This document shows positions 37,041 to 49,851 of a stretch of 64,000 bases of DNA, piece by piece. Origin of the DNA: Colius striatus (Eukaryota > Chordata > Aves > Coliiformes > Coliidae); assembly GCF_028858725.1 (NCBI RefSeq), contig NC_084781.1, positions 4,844,513-4,908,512 on the forward strand, read 5' to 3'. A model generated the notes under the pieces. The model ran no database searches. It was not told the DNA's origin and was given only the letters and a program-made list of their open reading frames with translations. The translations under genes and the position numbers were made by a program. Within the stretch, counting starts at the first letter, position 1; each line of letters starts with the position of its first letter.

Positions 37041-37979
37041 GAGATTGATTAGATGCCGTAGGTGTTGGGTGCTTTTTTGTTTTGTGGATTTTTTAATTCC
37101 CCCTGAACCAAAATGGATTGATATCTTGTGGTTCAGGTATTGTTTTTCTGCAATGGGGAACGGGAAATTAGTACCATAGCTTTTTGCTCAGGATAGTATT
37201 TTTTCTTTGTCCCTGGGACTGATGAATCGTGTCAGCACCCAGCCTGCAAACCAGCCAGGCTTGGTTAACCTTTCTGTGATCTCACTGAAGATTATTTTTC
37301 TTCTCCTTGGAAAAAACCTGAGAGATTAGGTCCATGCTATGCAAAAATCTTCCCAGGCCAGTCAATGGAAGAACATGGCCCACTGCAGGATCAGAGCCCT
37401 CAAACAGTGACAAGCAGCTGCAGAAGAGACAGCCAAGATCTGACAGCTGCTTTTCATAGTTTGCTCTATTCAAGCGGTTTTTGGAATGACTTCCCCCCAC
37501 CTTTCCTACCCTTAAATGCTTGCAACACCTTGCTGAGAGAGGTCACACCTATCGCTCCCTGAAAATTACTTTCTTGCTAATCTCCGTGCAAAGATGCTCA
37601 CTGCTTCTTAATCTGACACCTCAGACAAAACTCCTGAGGCTGACAGTTGGTTGCTCCAGAATACCTGAGATGGCAGTTCCCTTAATGAGCAGAGGGGAAG
37701 GGGATAGCATGGTAAAGATGAATGTGAAGAAAGGGAAACTGGGGTAGAGTTGACAGGAAATACACTGAGGGGTTTGAGTATGTGTGTGAAAGGATAAAGT
37801 GAGCACCCCCCAATCTCACTGTTTGTTTTGCTCCCGAGCAGGCGTCCAGTAATCACTTGTGTCCCTTATGTTGCAGTAAAAGCTTCCATCACCTCTTATT
37901 CTCCAAAATGGGGGCACAATCCCTCCTCTTGCTCCAAAATTTGGATATTAGAATGGTGTGTCATTAGCACATCAATGAC

Positions 37980-38360
37980 TGGCCCAAGGAAGCGAGTATC
38001 CCCTTCCTCCCACTGTCTCCTCCCCGTTAGCTCTGCCCTTCCCCACCTCTGCAGCCCCCCATGGCCTGTTTGCTCCCCGACCTCTCCTTACTTCAAGGGC
38101 CTCACTCAGACCTTGCATACACGACTTTGCACTCCGATACTCTCTGGCAGAACTCCAGGGAAGGGAACTGCTCTCCATTTGCATTAGCCTGGGAGGACAC
38201 TGGGCGTCCCCTTCCAGGCCCGCTGGTCCCCTCACAGCCCTCTGCCCCCCTGGAGGAGCACGGGACGGGGCACAGCTCCGGCCCCACTGCCCCTTGCAGT
38301 CCCGGGGAACTAGCGGTGCAGCTTCGAGGTGTATTGTGCATGAACTGTTTTTATCGTGTT
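37980..38360. other. Local CpG-richer patch
   Basis: At least nine CpG dinucleotides fall in about 160 bases near 38200-38360, with several more just upstream, in surroundings that are strongly CpG-poor. It might be a small island or an enhancer. No TATA box or exon was tied to it. Confidence 0.4.
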
Positions 38361-41300
38361 TGTCTTGATCAGCAAAGCAAGAGGAATTCCACCTCCTCAG
38401 ACAGGACACGACTGCGCTGATGTAAATGAGGCCCTTCACGTGTGCAACGCATACTGCAGAAATAAAGGAGAAAGCTCCATGTCTGACCAAAATGAGGTCG
38501 GTCTCTGGTGTTTTTATGCTTGTAAGAGTCCCACTGAGGTTAAATCTCTTCATAATATTCTTTATGTGAGCAAAGGGTTTGGAGAACCTGTTCACCCAGT
38601 TTCTAGAGGCTTTGTTTTCACTGCTTTCTAGATATTTTGAGTTAGGGCCACATCAGCTCAGGGAAAATTCCCACATCCTTGAAGGTCAAAGCCAGAGTGA
38701 TTCATGCACTTCTAGTATAGCACCTCAAGTCTACCCTGCAAAAAAACAGTGCTATACAAGCCTTTCCCTGCAAGGGCATTTCTAGAAATCCCTAGAATTT
38801 TTTCTCCCAGGTACTGGATACCAGTTATTTTTCCCCAGAGTTTGGTGAAGAGCAAGGATACTACCAATTCACTTGAGAAGTCAGTAAATCCTCCTTGTTT
38901 ACCCCACATGGGAGTTACCAGAGAATGGAGCTCAGTTCTTTCCCATCAATTCCACTCACTGCCTCTATTACTGTTATTACTGTGATTAAAAAGCAATCAA
39001 ACAGAAATCTTCTTCCTGGCCTGAAATTGAGGCAGACATCTCAGTTCCACCACTTAAGCATGAGAAGAGCAAGTTACAAGCACACTCTGTGCTCCTGGAC
39101 TCGGTGACACTGAGGAAAAAATTAGTGGAGCTCATCGCCTGAGCAGTCAGAGGCAGTGAGCAGGAGTGGCCACAGCAGCAGCGTGGGATGGAGTAATGAA
39201 CCTCTCAGCTGCAGGGCTGTGGCGTGCCCAAGACATCAGCTGTGCAGGCAGGCAGGCACATACACAGGCAAGCATTGTGCCCACGAGGGTGCCAGTGGGC
39301 CAAGGGCTGACACTGGCCCACAGGCCCACTCCGAGGAGATGCGAGGTGTGTGACCATCTGACTGGAACAACGCAGCCTTTTGATAACTAACAAAGAGTGA
39401 AAATTACTGTCATGCAAATAGGAGCAAGCTTATGCTGCATTTTGCTAGCATGTACCTAATTCTGGGCTTCTGAACTAGAACGATGCATGATCTGTGCTAG
39501 CCCAAAGGGAGCATAAATAACAGAGGGACAGACCCTTTTCTTGGATGTAAATTGGTTGCAATATTCAGCTAAGAATCAAAGCAAGTAGCTCCAAAAGGCG
39601 ATCTCTGATCATTCATTCAGCTCACTCAATCACTTGACTTCTGTTACCAGAGCAAGACAGGCCACTGTTTTATCTTTGTACATATTAACTACAAAGTTTC
39701 AAAATGAACAATTCTTCAGGGGCATAAACAAGAATAATAAAATCTAATTGCTTGTGAACCTTTCAATTTTTGCAATATTTTAATGACATAAATTTGCCAC
39801 TCTCCTGCACAAAGATAACACAGAAATAAAGCGTTTGGATTTTCTAATTAGCAGGCATGAAATACAGGGATGCATTCTTAACAACACTACAGGGATGCTC
39901 AGTCCAAAACTAGGATAGTTTCCACATTTTCATTGCCAAGAAGCTGATCTTTAGACTTTCAGCTCTACAGGCTACAGACCTTGAGATGGTGCAGCGCTAA
40001 CAGAGCATTTCCTCCAAAGCATGCTGGAGCCATGGGGCACAGTGAGGACAGTTTCAGACTCTCAGTCAAGGTCATATTCTGCCTTTAATATTTCATAATT
40101 GTGGGGACTAGCTTAGAACTTGCCTTTGAGATATCACTACGTGTACAATAAGTGGATCTGTCACACATCAGACTGGGGCTGGAAATGGACAGGAGATACT
40201 TAGCATCTGCAGATATGGTGCAACCAGTAATTCTGCTACCTCAATGTATGACAAGAAAAACCTTTTGCATCTTGTTCAACTCTCTTGGACCTGCTCAGCA
40301 CAGCTCACAGACAGACAGGCAAAAATCCACTGCTGTCTGGAACAAGTGAGGCCCACGCCTCACAGCACAGTGACCCAGACATTACCCCCAAAGATAACAA
40401 TGAGAAATACAAAACTGGTTCATCAATATGTTCTTTTTACCTCAGCTATTTCCTCTGCTTTGATTTAAAAAAAACCCTCTCAGCTCAATGGAAAGAATTG
40501 TTGAAATAACTCTTCTAAATAGAAAGAACCGTGAAGCAACTCCTTACAGGTTAATGTTTCGCTTAACCTGGGAAAACAACCCAAATGTTTAAGCCAGATA
40601 AAGCATGCATGGGTAGCTGTGGTAATAAATTTGCACGTTTTAGTGCACTTAAACTAGTAATCTCACACATTTCCATCAATCATACCTGTAGTCCTGGAAT
40701 AGCTGCCACGCACTGTCAGACACAGCTTCCTGCATATTAGAGTAATGACAGAGGAACGTTTTGCCTGCTCTCTCCCTGGCTATGACAGGATCCTCAGCAT
40801 TTTGTAAACGTGAGTTTTCAACACTTTCTCCCTGAAAAGGTGGGAAAGTGTGGCCTGCACTCCCCTCATCAGGAGATAGTGGCACAGATCAAAGGGAGCA
40901 GCTACCTTGGCACTGCTGATATTGAATACTGTGCTCTTGGATGTGTGTCAGGGGGGACTTAAACCAGATTCTGTCAAACTCTACCTCTGAGTTTGTTGAC
41001 TCTAATAAGGAGAGTTGTTTGTTGTCTCTAATAAGTTCTGACACCAGATGCTTTACTGCAGTGTTAGCCAGTCAGCCTTGGATTGCCGTGCTGTACAATC
41101 TTCCTGTGCTGGTAATTAAATCTGGTTATTCCAACTTTGACGAGCTTAGGAAGAACCTGATGAGTTTTAGGTGCCTCCAGGTCCTGCTGAATTTCGAGTG
41201 GGCTAAATGGGCCAACACATCCTGAGCCATCAGGAAGGGAGTGTGCTGTGGCTGTCAGAAACTGCTCATCAACCTCTGCATCTGCAGCATCAGCTTCCAC

Positions 41301-43004
41301 TGATTGTATTAAATAGCTCAGCATCAGAGTTGCTTGTGAACTGCTTTTGGGTCACTGCAACTCAGGTGTCTCAGCACAGCTGTCTTAGTTTCACAGCGAC
41401 ATGGACAGAAGGACTTTCTGTAGGATCCTTGAGAGAGACCCGTCTCAAACCCCGCAGCAAGAGCATTAGCACTCGGGAGCTCAGCCTTGCTTTTCCTTGC
41501 TCTAGCAGTTTGACAGACCCCATTACCTTTTCACATGCCATTTGGCTGCTATCAGAAGCAAGAAAACTTCTTAACAGGGAAACCTTTAAAGGCCACAGCC
41601 TGCATATGTGTGCTCTTTACGTGGAGCCTCCTCAAAGAGAAGATTTACTTCACATTCTCCCTTCCCGCTCAGTACCTCCAGGGGACGACAGCTCCACAGC
41701 TCTGCTCTGCTCTCCTGCCTACTTACAGATTCTGAGAGTACCTTCCCATTGCAAATCCTGGAGGATTTAATATCCACTCTGTAATCTACTGGCACCAACA
41801 GGCATTATCTAACTAAACTTTAAATTGAAAATGCTAGTCTTTCCATTTTCCCCAAGCCGTTGTGGAAAAGTCGGGTTCTCATAGTCCGATGTCATTTGCT
41901 CTAATTAAAATACACCAGTCAGCTCTTCCTGGCAAGAGACTTAGCTGCCTGATGTTGGAGTGGCTAATGCTGATGCTGTGACTGTCAAAGACACACCAGG
42001 ACCTATGTGGTGCTGGTGGGCAGGACAGCAGAGCCCCAGGTCTCCCAGCCTGACCCTGCTTTGACTTGCCTCCTCACACAATAGCCAGAGCAACACATGA
42101 TGAATTCTCCATTCCTGTTTTGCTGTGGCACTGATCAGTCAAGTTTTGTCTCCACTGAGGCCAGGGATTGTTGCTGAGGGCATCCACCTGCTTGTCCCAG
42201 CCAATTACCAAACCTCAGCAGCAGTGATCATCAGCAAGGAAACTGGCGTTACGAGTGGCTACCTGACTGGGCTAGCAAACACACAAGGCTGGGCTTGAGC
42301 TGGTGGCCTGGCTGTGAGTGGAACAGGCAAGAGGGACCTGAGATACCTATTTGATGCAGGCAGACATAGACCAGTGATATTCATGTGTGACCTTGACCTT
42401 TCTGTATTGTCACATGCTTCCAAGATAAAGAAACTAATTTTCTGTAGTTCTTCCTCCTCCTTCTCATCATACTCCATTTTGGCTCAATCACCAAAGCCTA
42501 AACACCAGCCAGCATTATTAATTTATGATCATAATTAATTTATGATTATTCTATTAGAAAAAACCAGTCTCAGAGCTAACCAAGCCTGTTGTACGTAGTA
42601 GGTTTCCACATGGATGGGATATAGATTCTGCTCTGTAGCAATCAATCCCCACCAACACACAGCAAATGGAAAATAGAAACTTTTAGGGGGAAATCAGTCA
42701 GGAAATGGAAGAACAAAGACAATGTTACAGTAAATTGCAGAGCAAGTCCATCTGGTTTAGTAACCTGACAGTACCAGATGCTTTGATGGCAGATGCCAGT
42801 AGACAGATGTGAGATAAACTGTGTTTAGGGAGAGGTATTTCCTCACAACCCACCAGTCAGTGTTTAGCTTATGTCTCTAATTAATAACACTTTTAATATT
42901 TTAAAATCCCAATACCTACATATCTGGTGTGGCTCCCTATTAATGTAACAGCTGAGCATCAGGATCTCTGGTGCACTTCTTTTCCCAACATTAATGGCAA
43001 ATGT

Positions 43005-43110
43005 GAACCTCCATTTTACACTCACAGGGAACAGCAGCACAGAGAAGGTGAGACATTCTTCAGGTTAAAAAAAGGGGTTTGTAGCAAGGCAGCAATTTGA
43101 GGTCTAATCT
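43005..43110 (-). repeat. Possible MIR-family SINE remnant
   Basis: CCTCCATTTTACACTCACAG, GGAACAGCAGCACAGAGAAG and GTGAGACATTC follow the order of the MIR reverse complement (CCATTTTACAGATG, GAAACTGAGGCACAGAGAGG, TTAAGTGACTT). Confidence 0.45.
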
Positions 43111-44404
43111 CTAGCTAAGAGAGGATTATTTTCCTCTGACATATCTAATCCCATTTGGAATCCACTTGTCCCTTAACTCAGGACTATGTGGTGAGCAAAG
43201 AGTTTGACAGTCCAGCCTTATAAAACCGTTCCTCTGGGAACAACTGTTGTGCAGACATCTTAGCACATTGGAAAACCACTTGGCAGATTAAAGGTGTTAT
43301 TAGCACAGGGAAGGCAGGGTTACAGCACAGCTCCACCTCCTAGCTGGAGAGACTGCAAGCATCACTGGGAACCTTGGCCTTGCCAAGGAAGGCAGAGGGC
43401 TTGATACATGTCGGGATTCCCTCCATCCTTTTTGCTCCAGTGTAGCACATTTATTGGGACAAGAATCATACAGGTTGAAAGGTCAACTCTTGATCAAAAT
43501 GAGATGGTTGGCAAGGCAGTATTGGGTGTGGGGGGCAGCTGGACATCTGCAACATGCTTTTTGAATTCATATATAAACTCAACACGGGAAAACAGAGCAG
43601 ACATTGACACACAGAATATGGTTAATAAGATTAATCTTTTGTGTGCAATGCTTAGGAGATGATGAAAAGATGGAATAATACACACTGTCAGAGAAGGAAT
43701 CTCAACAGAATAATGTATTTTCTGAGGAAAAAAATTAGTATGAGAAAAGGATTTTTTTCCACATGAAACATATGTAATTTGAGATACTTTTAAGAAAAAT
43801 AATTTCAAGGAGATGTAATGGCTGAATACTCCCAAATCTATTAATTTCTGCTAAAAGCACAGCTGTATAGGAAGCAGAGGGAAATAACCAAGAACAAAAA
43901 TCTCATCCCAGCATACTCTCATGTTCAGTAGGCATAAGGGACTTTTGCCCTTCATAACTAACATAATAACTTTGTGTTTTCATTATCCAGAGAAATTATT
44001 CATCCCCATTTGAACCTCTCTAGATGTTCCACTTCCATCACATCTAATGCAGCAAGTTTCACTGAAAGATGAAGAATTTTAAAAAGGTCTAAGGTGGAAG
44101 ACTGACTTGGACCAATGAAATATATGAACAAGGTCACAAATCTCTCTGAGTACAAATCAAAATGCAGAGCTCATCTCTGTGACCTAGGCCTGCAAATCTG
44201 GGCACCCATCTCTCTGATCATAGCATCAAACTCCTCCAGCTCACCAACACATTTCATACTGAACCAGCCATGTAAGAGCTCAGAGGTGTGTGTTTTATTA
44301 CTCTGCTTTATTAGTATGGCAGTTAGGAATATAAGGCATCACTTTTTATCATATGCCAATAGAGTTATGGCCAGTCAACTCAGTTATGTTAATCATTAGG
44401 AGGT

Positions 44405-44480
44405 TTTTTAAGTGTAATCTCTTTTCATTTCACAGATAAGACAGGCAAAGAGCGTGCACATAGTCACAGTGGCTTGGCTA
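44405..44480 (-). repeat. Possible MIR-family SINE remnant
   Basis: TTTTCATTTCACAGATAAGA, CAGGCAAAGAGCGTG and ATAGTCACAGTGGC resemble the MIR reverse complement (TTTTACAGATGAGGAAACTG, GGCACAGAG, AGGTCACACAGC). Confidence 0.35.
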
Positions 44481-47400
44481 ATGAGCGGTAATTTGTTCAA
44501 GGAGCAATTAATTTCAACAAGTAGTCCATCCTTTCCCTGGTGAAGGGAGGGGTAGAGTACAGACTCTTCAGTTCCAGAGATGCTCCTGTCACTTGTGGTG
44601 AGGAAGAATTTCTCTTTCTGCTCATGGCAAGCAACTAAACCACAACGTGGAGAACTTGCAACACCAGCCAGCAGCACAGATCGAGGCACAGGAACCAGCC
44701 AGCTTCTACCCTGACCAAACATGATGGCCATGCATTGGTTTGGCCCTCTGGGCAACCAAGGCAATGGCCCTTTTCCCTCTTGTTTCAGACAGTCTCAAGA
44801 GAGATAGGAGCCTGCCCTCAGCATCCCTTCTTTCCAAGAATTGGTCTATCTAAAAGAGCCCAGCTACAGCAAGGAGTGAGGCTGCAAAGTTCCTCTCCAA
44901 GACAACTGCATATCAAGTAGAAATCAAACAAGCACTCTTGATAAACAGCAGGCAGCCCTGCTCCTGCCAGCTAACAGGATTAATCTAAATGCACACAGAC
45001 ACAGCTGGGCAAAATCAAAACATTGAGTAGAAGCTAAATTACACCACTTAATGGCAAAATGTCTTCAAGGCTCCCTCTCCACCCAGTGTCTTTCCCACCA
45101 CTGCTGCAGCCGTGGTGAGGAGGAGAAGCCTCATCCCTGCCCCTCCAGCTCTCTGACAGGCACCAGTTCAGATGACGGGCAGACCTCAGAGGGGAGACCC
45201 AGCCACTCAGTTCTCGTAAGAGCAATGGGCAGGAGAGAGCCAGGTCTTCATGGACTTGAGGTCACGGCTGCTGAGGGTCAAGAGATTTGATTCTGAAGCA
45301 GAAGGACAGAGGAATAGGGCATGGCTCTGTGGTTTATATAACAAAAGACTCTGGGTTTTTTTCTGTCTCTGCTGCAGAGGAGAGTGAGTTACACAACACA
45401 GGGCTGAGCCTGTGGTTCAGCCAAAGCACGGGAAGCAATCTGTAACACCAAAGAAGAGAAACTGCCACTCATTGCACACACAGTGCAGAGGTGAAATGGA
45501 AATAACAAGTGCCTGGTCAAAAGGCTGCCACAGTTTTGACATGGTTGAAAGTAAAAGCCACTGAGGCAGTACAAGAGGGTCTGTGAATTTCCTCCACTCC
45601 CCTGTAAGAATCCAGGGGATCTGGAGATTGGAAAAGATGTTCTGTCATGGTTCACTCTTGTTCAAGTCCCTGCTTAAAGAGTGGGAGATAGGAAGTGACA
45701 GAGCTGCAATGATGACTGTGGTTTGAAAGTGAAGCTTGGGCACAGGGATTGCCTTCCTGACTCCATGCCTCGGTTTCATCCTGTGCACATCTTGGTTCTC
45801 ACAAACTTCTGTGTAGAGTTAAAGAAAAATCTATCTGTCAAGGCTAATGCCCCAGCATCAGTCTCCTGGTGTTTACAGTGCTGTGGGCCAGGACTTGCAG
45901 AAAGTATTGCAGCAGACACCAGCTGGATGTGTCTAAGAGGTCAATGCTGCATTTGGTTTGGGTTGGCTCTGCCTCACAGCCAGACCTTGCTTAGAACCAG
46001 CCAAGGCTTTGCGTGGGCTGGCTCTGTTCATATTGAGCTCACTAGAAACCAGACTACCAGTCATCTAGGAAGTAATTGCCTGACTCACCTCATGTGAATT
46101 TTCCTAGCAAGTAGAGGCCGAATTGCCTGTCCCCAAGAGCACAGAGACCTCAAGATAACCAAGGAAAGGTCATATAAAACCGTGGTAAACTGGTTACTAG
46201 TCCAGGACAGGTTCCAAACTCTGCTTGAACTCCAAATGTGAGTGAGCAAACTTCCCAGTGTTTCCTAGTGATACCTGTGCACTTAAAGGCAACATCCTTC
46301 CACAAGGTTAATGTCTGGTGTGATAATACCAGAACCTTTGTGGTTTCAAATGAAAGAATTCCAGAAACACTCCTAAATTATTGCAGCACTCTACAGAGAT
46401 CCTAGTGGAAGATGGGTTTCCTCTAGACGAAATGACAAACAAAATCCTCCTCTGAGCAGCCCTCAGAGAGCTGCAAGTAGTTGTAAAGCAGTGATATAAG
46501 GTTAGATGAGAGAAGCAATGACCAGATTTTGAGAGACTGAGAAGACAGAGAGGGCTGAAAAGACAGAGCTGAAGCTCAAGCCATGTAGAAACTCACTTTT
46601 GTGCAAGCGGCTGTGTCCTCTTTAAGGATAACTGTAAGTCTGTGTTTCATAGCAGAAGGCAACGATGCTTTCTATTTAAAGCAGATGGGTTAAGAGTTAA
46701 GGAAAGGAGGATGAAAAGAGATCATGGGAGGAAAGGATCTTGGAGATGTAGGGATTTAAGAGTGAAGATAGGCTGGCATTTGGCAGACATGAAATTACAC
46801 AGGTTAATTTGTACTAAGAACTATCCTGACCCATCCTTAGAGTCTCCCCTGAGGTACCACAGTAATTTCCTTCAGCTTTTACTCAAAGGCCAGACTCTCC
46901 TCTAGGCAACTTCTTTTTCACAGGTTGTTTGGGTGATCTTAAATGGTAATTGCATTACCAGTAAGACCAGTTTTCTTTATTTCTGCCAATCAGCACGCTA
47001 CAAACTCTGTTACCTGCCACAAAACACAAGTTCTTGCCTGGGGCTGTTGTTTCAGTAGCTTTTAAAGCCCCAAGTCCCAGGTAAACTTGATGCAATGGCC
47101 AAATCCCCAGCTGGGCTGCAGTTACCATACCTCATAGCAGTCTCCTGCAGCAATTCAAACAACCTGCTTGGCCTCAGCTCAGGGCTACGAAGCAGAGTGT
47201 GTTCTGAAGATGTCCTGGATGTACCTGGACATACAGTGCTAGGACCCAGACAAAGTCCTCAGGGCACAGAATGGACACATACCCCTCTTGTATATTACTC
47301 CTTGCTCCATTTTTTTAAGCAGCACTCATTAAACTGTTCTTGCCAGGCATTTCTAGTTCTAACTAAAAAACCCCAAGTGTGTCTCATTGCTGGTTTCTGG

Positions 47401-47966
47401 GGGAAGGGAGGGTGTGGGGGTGAGAGCGGATCACTCTTATTGGATCTATTTGTATTCTACATCATTCAGACATTAACTAGCCACACTGAGTTTATGTCCA
47501 GGTGCATAGTGTTCAGAATTATCATCTCTGAGACCTTTTTATTTTCTACTGCCCTCATATTTCTCTTAATTGAGTGATGCTTACCCTGCCCTCCTCCTGT
47601 TCAGCACATTTGAAAAACAAAACCAGACAGCCACTGGTTTGCTTTGCATGTAATTTTTTTCCCTTTCCTAAGAGACCACAGAGATAAACCTCAGAGTCCC
47701 AGCAGCAAATCAAGAAATCCTGCAGTACAAATATCTAAAAATATTTTTTACAACAGTCATCTTGGTATTTACATATTTGCTCCCAGCCTCCCCATCTAAT
47801 TAGACTCTGAATCCCATATTCACTTACGCTGGCAGATAGCTCCATTGTTTTCATGCTTTGGGTCTGTGACTATCTGGAGGTTTACAGTATAATCCCTTTT
47901 TACGCCTTTGGTGGAGGATGAGGCAAAACCAAAGACAACAGAATACTCAAGTGAGGAGCAGCCTAT

Positions 47967-48311
47967 TTGCAAAGGCTGAGGATGGCCATGGCAATGCTAA
48001 TGCAACTGATACCATGGAGCCTCTTTTTGAGGCTCAGATGTGGGGTGATGACTGACCACCTCATGGATTTCATGGATCTGTTTGAAGACGATCAGTCAGG
48101 AACTGAGCAACCACAACACAACCCAGAGAGAAGTTACTGGGCACCAAAAGAAAAAATACCATTGGTCAGATCTGTAGAGGCAAATGGAAACATCAGCAAC
48201 AAAACAACAAGGACAGTAAAGGCAGGAGAAGTTTCCAGCAGGTCGTGCAGAGACCTGGATTATCCACGTGCTGAGAACTTCAGTGAGCTTCTGTCTTCAC
48301 ACGTGAGATAA
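47967..48311 (+). other. Orphan 114-codon ORF, possible degenerate retroviral remnant
   Basis: I do not recognise this protein. It opens with a hydrophobic Met/Leu-rich stretch and continues with an acidic segment (MDFMDLFEDDQ) and a polar Ser/Thr/Asn-rich part with possible N-glycosylation sites (NIS, NKT). The stop is followed within 5 bases by a purine tract (AAGGGGAAGAGGA, about 48314-48326) and then TTGG. An AATAAA lies at about 48763. That order (open frame, polypurine tract, TG start, poly(A) signal) is what the 3' end of an old endogenous retrovirus would look like. No pol or gag similarity, paired LTR or target-site duplication was seen. It could equally be a chance frame. Confidence 0.2.
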
Positions 48312-49801
48312 AGCCAAGGGGAAGAGGATTGGTTCATACATGACCTGACTCCTATGTTTGTGTAACATGAAGCAAGCAACCTTCAAGCAAAACTGGAGCA
48401 AATGTGGCTATTGCTTCACAGCTCATATAAATGATGGGCTCACAGAGAAGCCAAGGCATGCTCAGGAGGAGCAGTCTTTGAGATGCAGCCACTGAAAGAA
48501 TCCAGCTCAGTAACCGAAGTGAGGCATTTGGCATGACAGCTTCTCAGCTGGATTTGTGAGCTGGGTATTGGCCAGTTGTAGTTTCAAGTGTGTTAGCAGG
48601 GATGTGATCATTAATCAGTGAGTTCCCAGCCCAGAAGCAATTGAGACACAAGTACCACATCAACTGACACCAGTGCTCAGCAAAGAGTACTGGGAGAATT
48701 CCCCCAAAGAATGATAAAGGCATAATGAATAAAGGAGAGAAAAATCCCTGAACAAGCCCTTAGAATAAACCTGAGCTCTCCTCTCCATAAAGTTGAGCTG
48801 CTAGATCTGCATTCCTGGAAGCCAGTATTAGGGTCAGGCTTATTGCTGTTAAACCTCTCAGATTCAAAAGTAAAACCATATTCTTTTCAGTTAGATGACT
48901 TAGTTTTGTTTGAAGGCAAAGGGAAAGGGGAGGAGGAGAAGCCAGGGAAGAAGCTTTGAGAAAATATCATGAAAATTAAATGGTCTGAAAAGACACAAAT
49001 TGGGAAAATTTCATTCTAACTCACTGATTCTGTTTCCCTGCCATGTGAAAGGATGATAACATCTACATCTGAGGGACAGAAGCAAGCTTGCTTCAATAGC
49101 CTGTGCAAAATCCGTTTGCCGTTCTTGCATGAAAGGGGATATTGAGACGTGTGGCATTAACTGAGCCTTTTTCTGATGTCCTGCCAACTTGTTTGAGAGT
49201 CTCTTTTTACCCACAGCAGGGTCAACAGCCACTACTGTGGCTGAGATAGGGCTGTGCTGTTGACACAAAGATCCCATCCTAGCATTTCGTCTGGTACAGG
49301 AATAAACTTATAAGCTTAGGATTTATCTCCTGTTGGTTAATGCATTAGTCAGAAAAGCAGCCAAGAACCCTGATGTGCCATGGACTGACTCGAGGGAAGC
49401 TAACAGCTAAAGACATTAGCTGGAAGCTAAAGAAATACTGTCTCCCTGTTCTTGACCTATTTGTTTTCTAAAATGCAGAATCCAAATCACTTTGACTTTT
49501 AAGTAAGAGATGTCCCAGGGATGTGCATTGGCTCAAGCAGCAGACAAGAGACCACAAAGCCTTTCCACCTTTAGGTTAGCAGCAAGCCTGTGGTTCTTTG
49601 TTAGCAGCAGGAGGTCAGAGTGGGCTGAGAACCTTGTAATTGCCACTGGCATGTGGCTTAGACTGTGCAGTACCAAACCTGTAATTTGGTGCTCTCTGCA
49701 GAAAGACTGTGGAGGCTTGGTCAGAAATTGCTAAGCAGTGGGGGAGGTGGTTGTTGGCAGCTTGTGCTACCAACTTAAAGCTGACTTTCTGCCCAAGAGA
49801 A

Positions 49802-49851
49802 GGATGGGATGGGATGGGATGGGATGGGATGGGATGGGATGGGATGGGATG
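49802..49851. repeat. (GGATG)n pentanucleotide microsatellite
   Basis: About ten tandem copies of GGATG (GATGG), nearly perfect, ending at GATGACC. Confidence 0.97.

Larger units (their letters stand above)
37041..47960. other. Downstream intergenic DNA, proximal part
   Basis: No exon with recognisable similarity was found on either strand. It contains a small CpG-richer patch (37980-38360) and two pieces resembling the reverse complement of MIR SINEs (about 43005-43110 and 44405-44480). The 207-codon minus-strand frame 37972-38595 has no familiar domain. By human gene order this DNA lies between TRIM29 and NECTIN1. Confidence 0.55.

Noticed and set aside
36595..37179. 194-codon open frame on +
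   Set aside because: It lies in the TRIM29 3' UTR and crosses its poly(A) signal; no domain is recognisable.
37972..38595. 207-codon open frame on the minus strand
   Set aside because: It is open mainly because of the local GC/CpG-rich patch, with no familiar domain and no visible promoter or splice structure.
43450..43500. AGAATCATACAGGTTGAAAG, resembling a reverse CR1 tail
   Set aside because: The match is short, lacks the GGAAGGGACC block, and has no flanking CR1 sequence.
45640..45800. MIR-like CATGCCTCGGTTTCATCCTG
   Set aside because: Only one block fits and its surroundings do not follow the MIR order.
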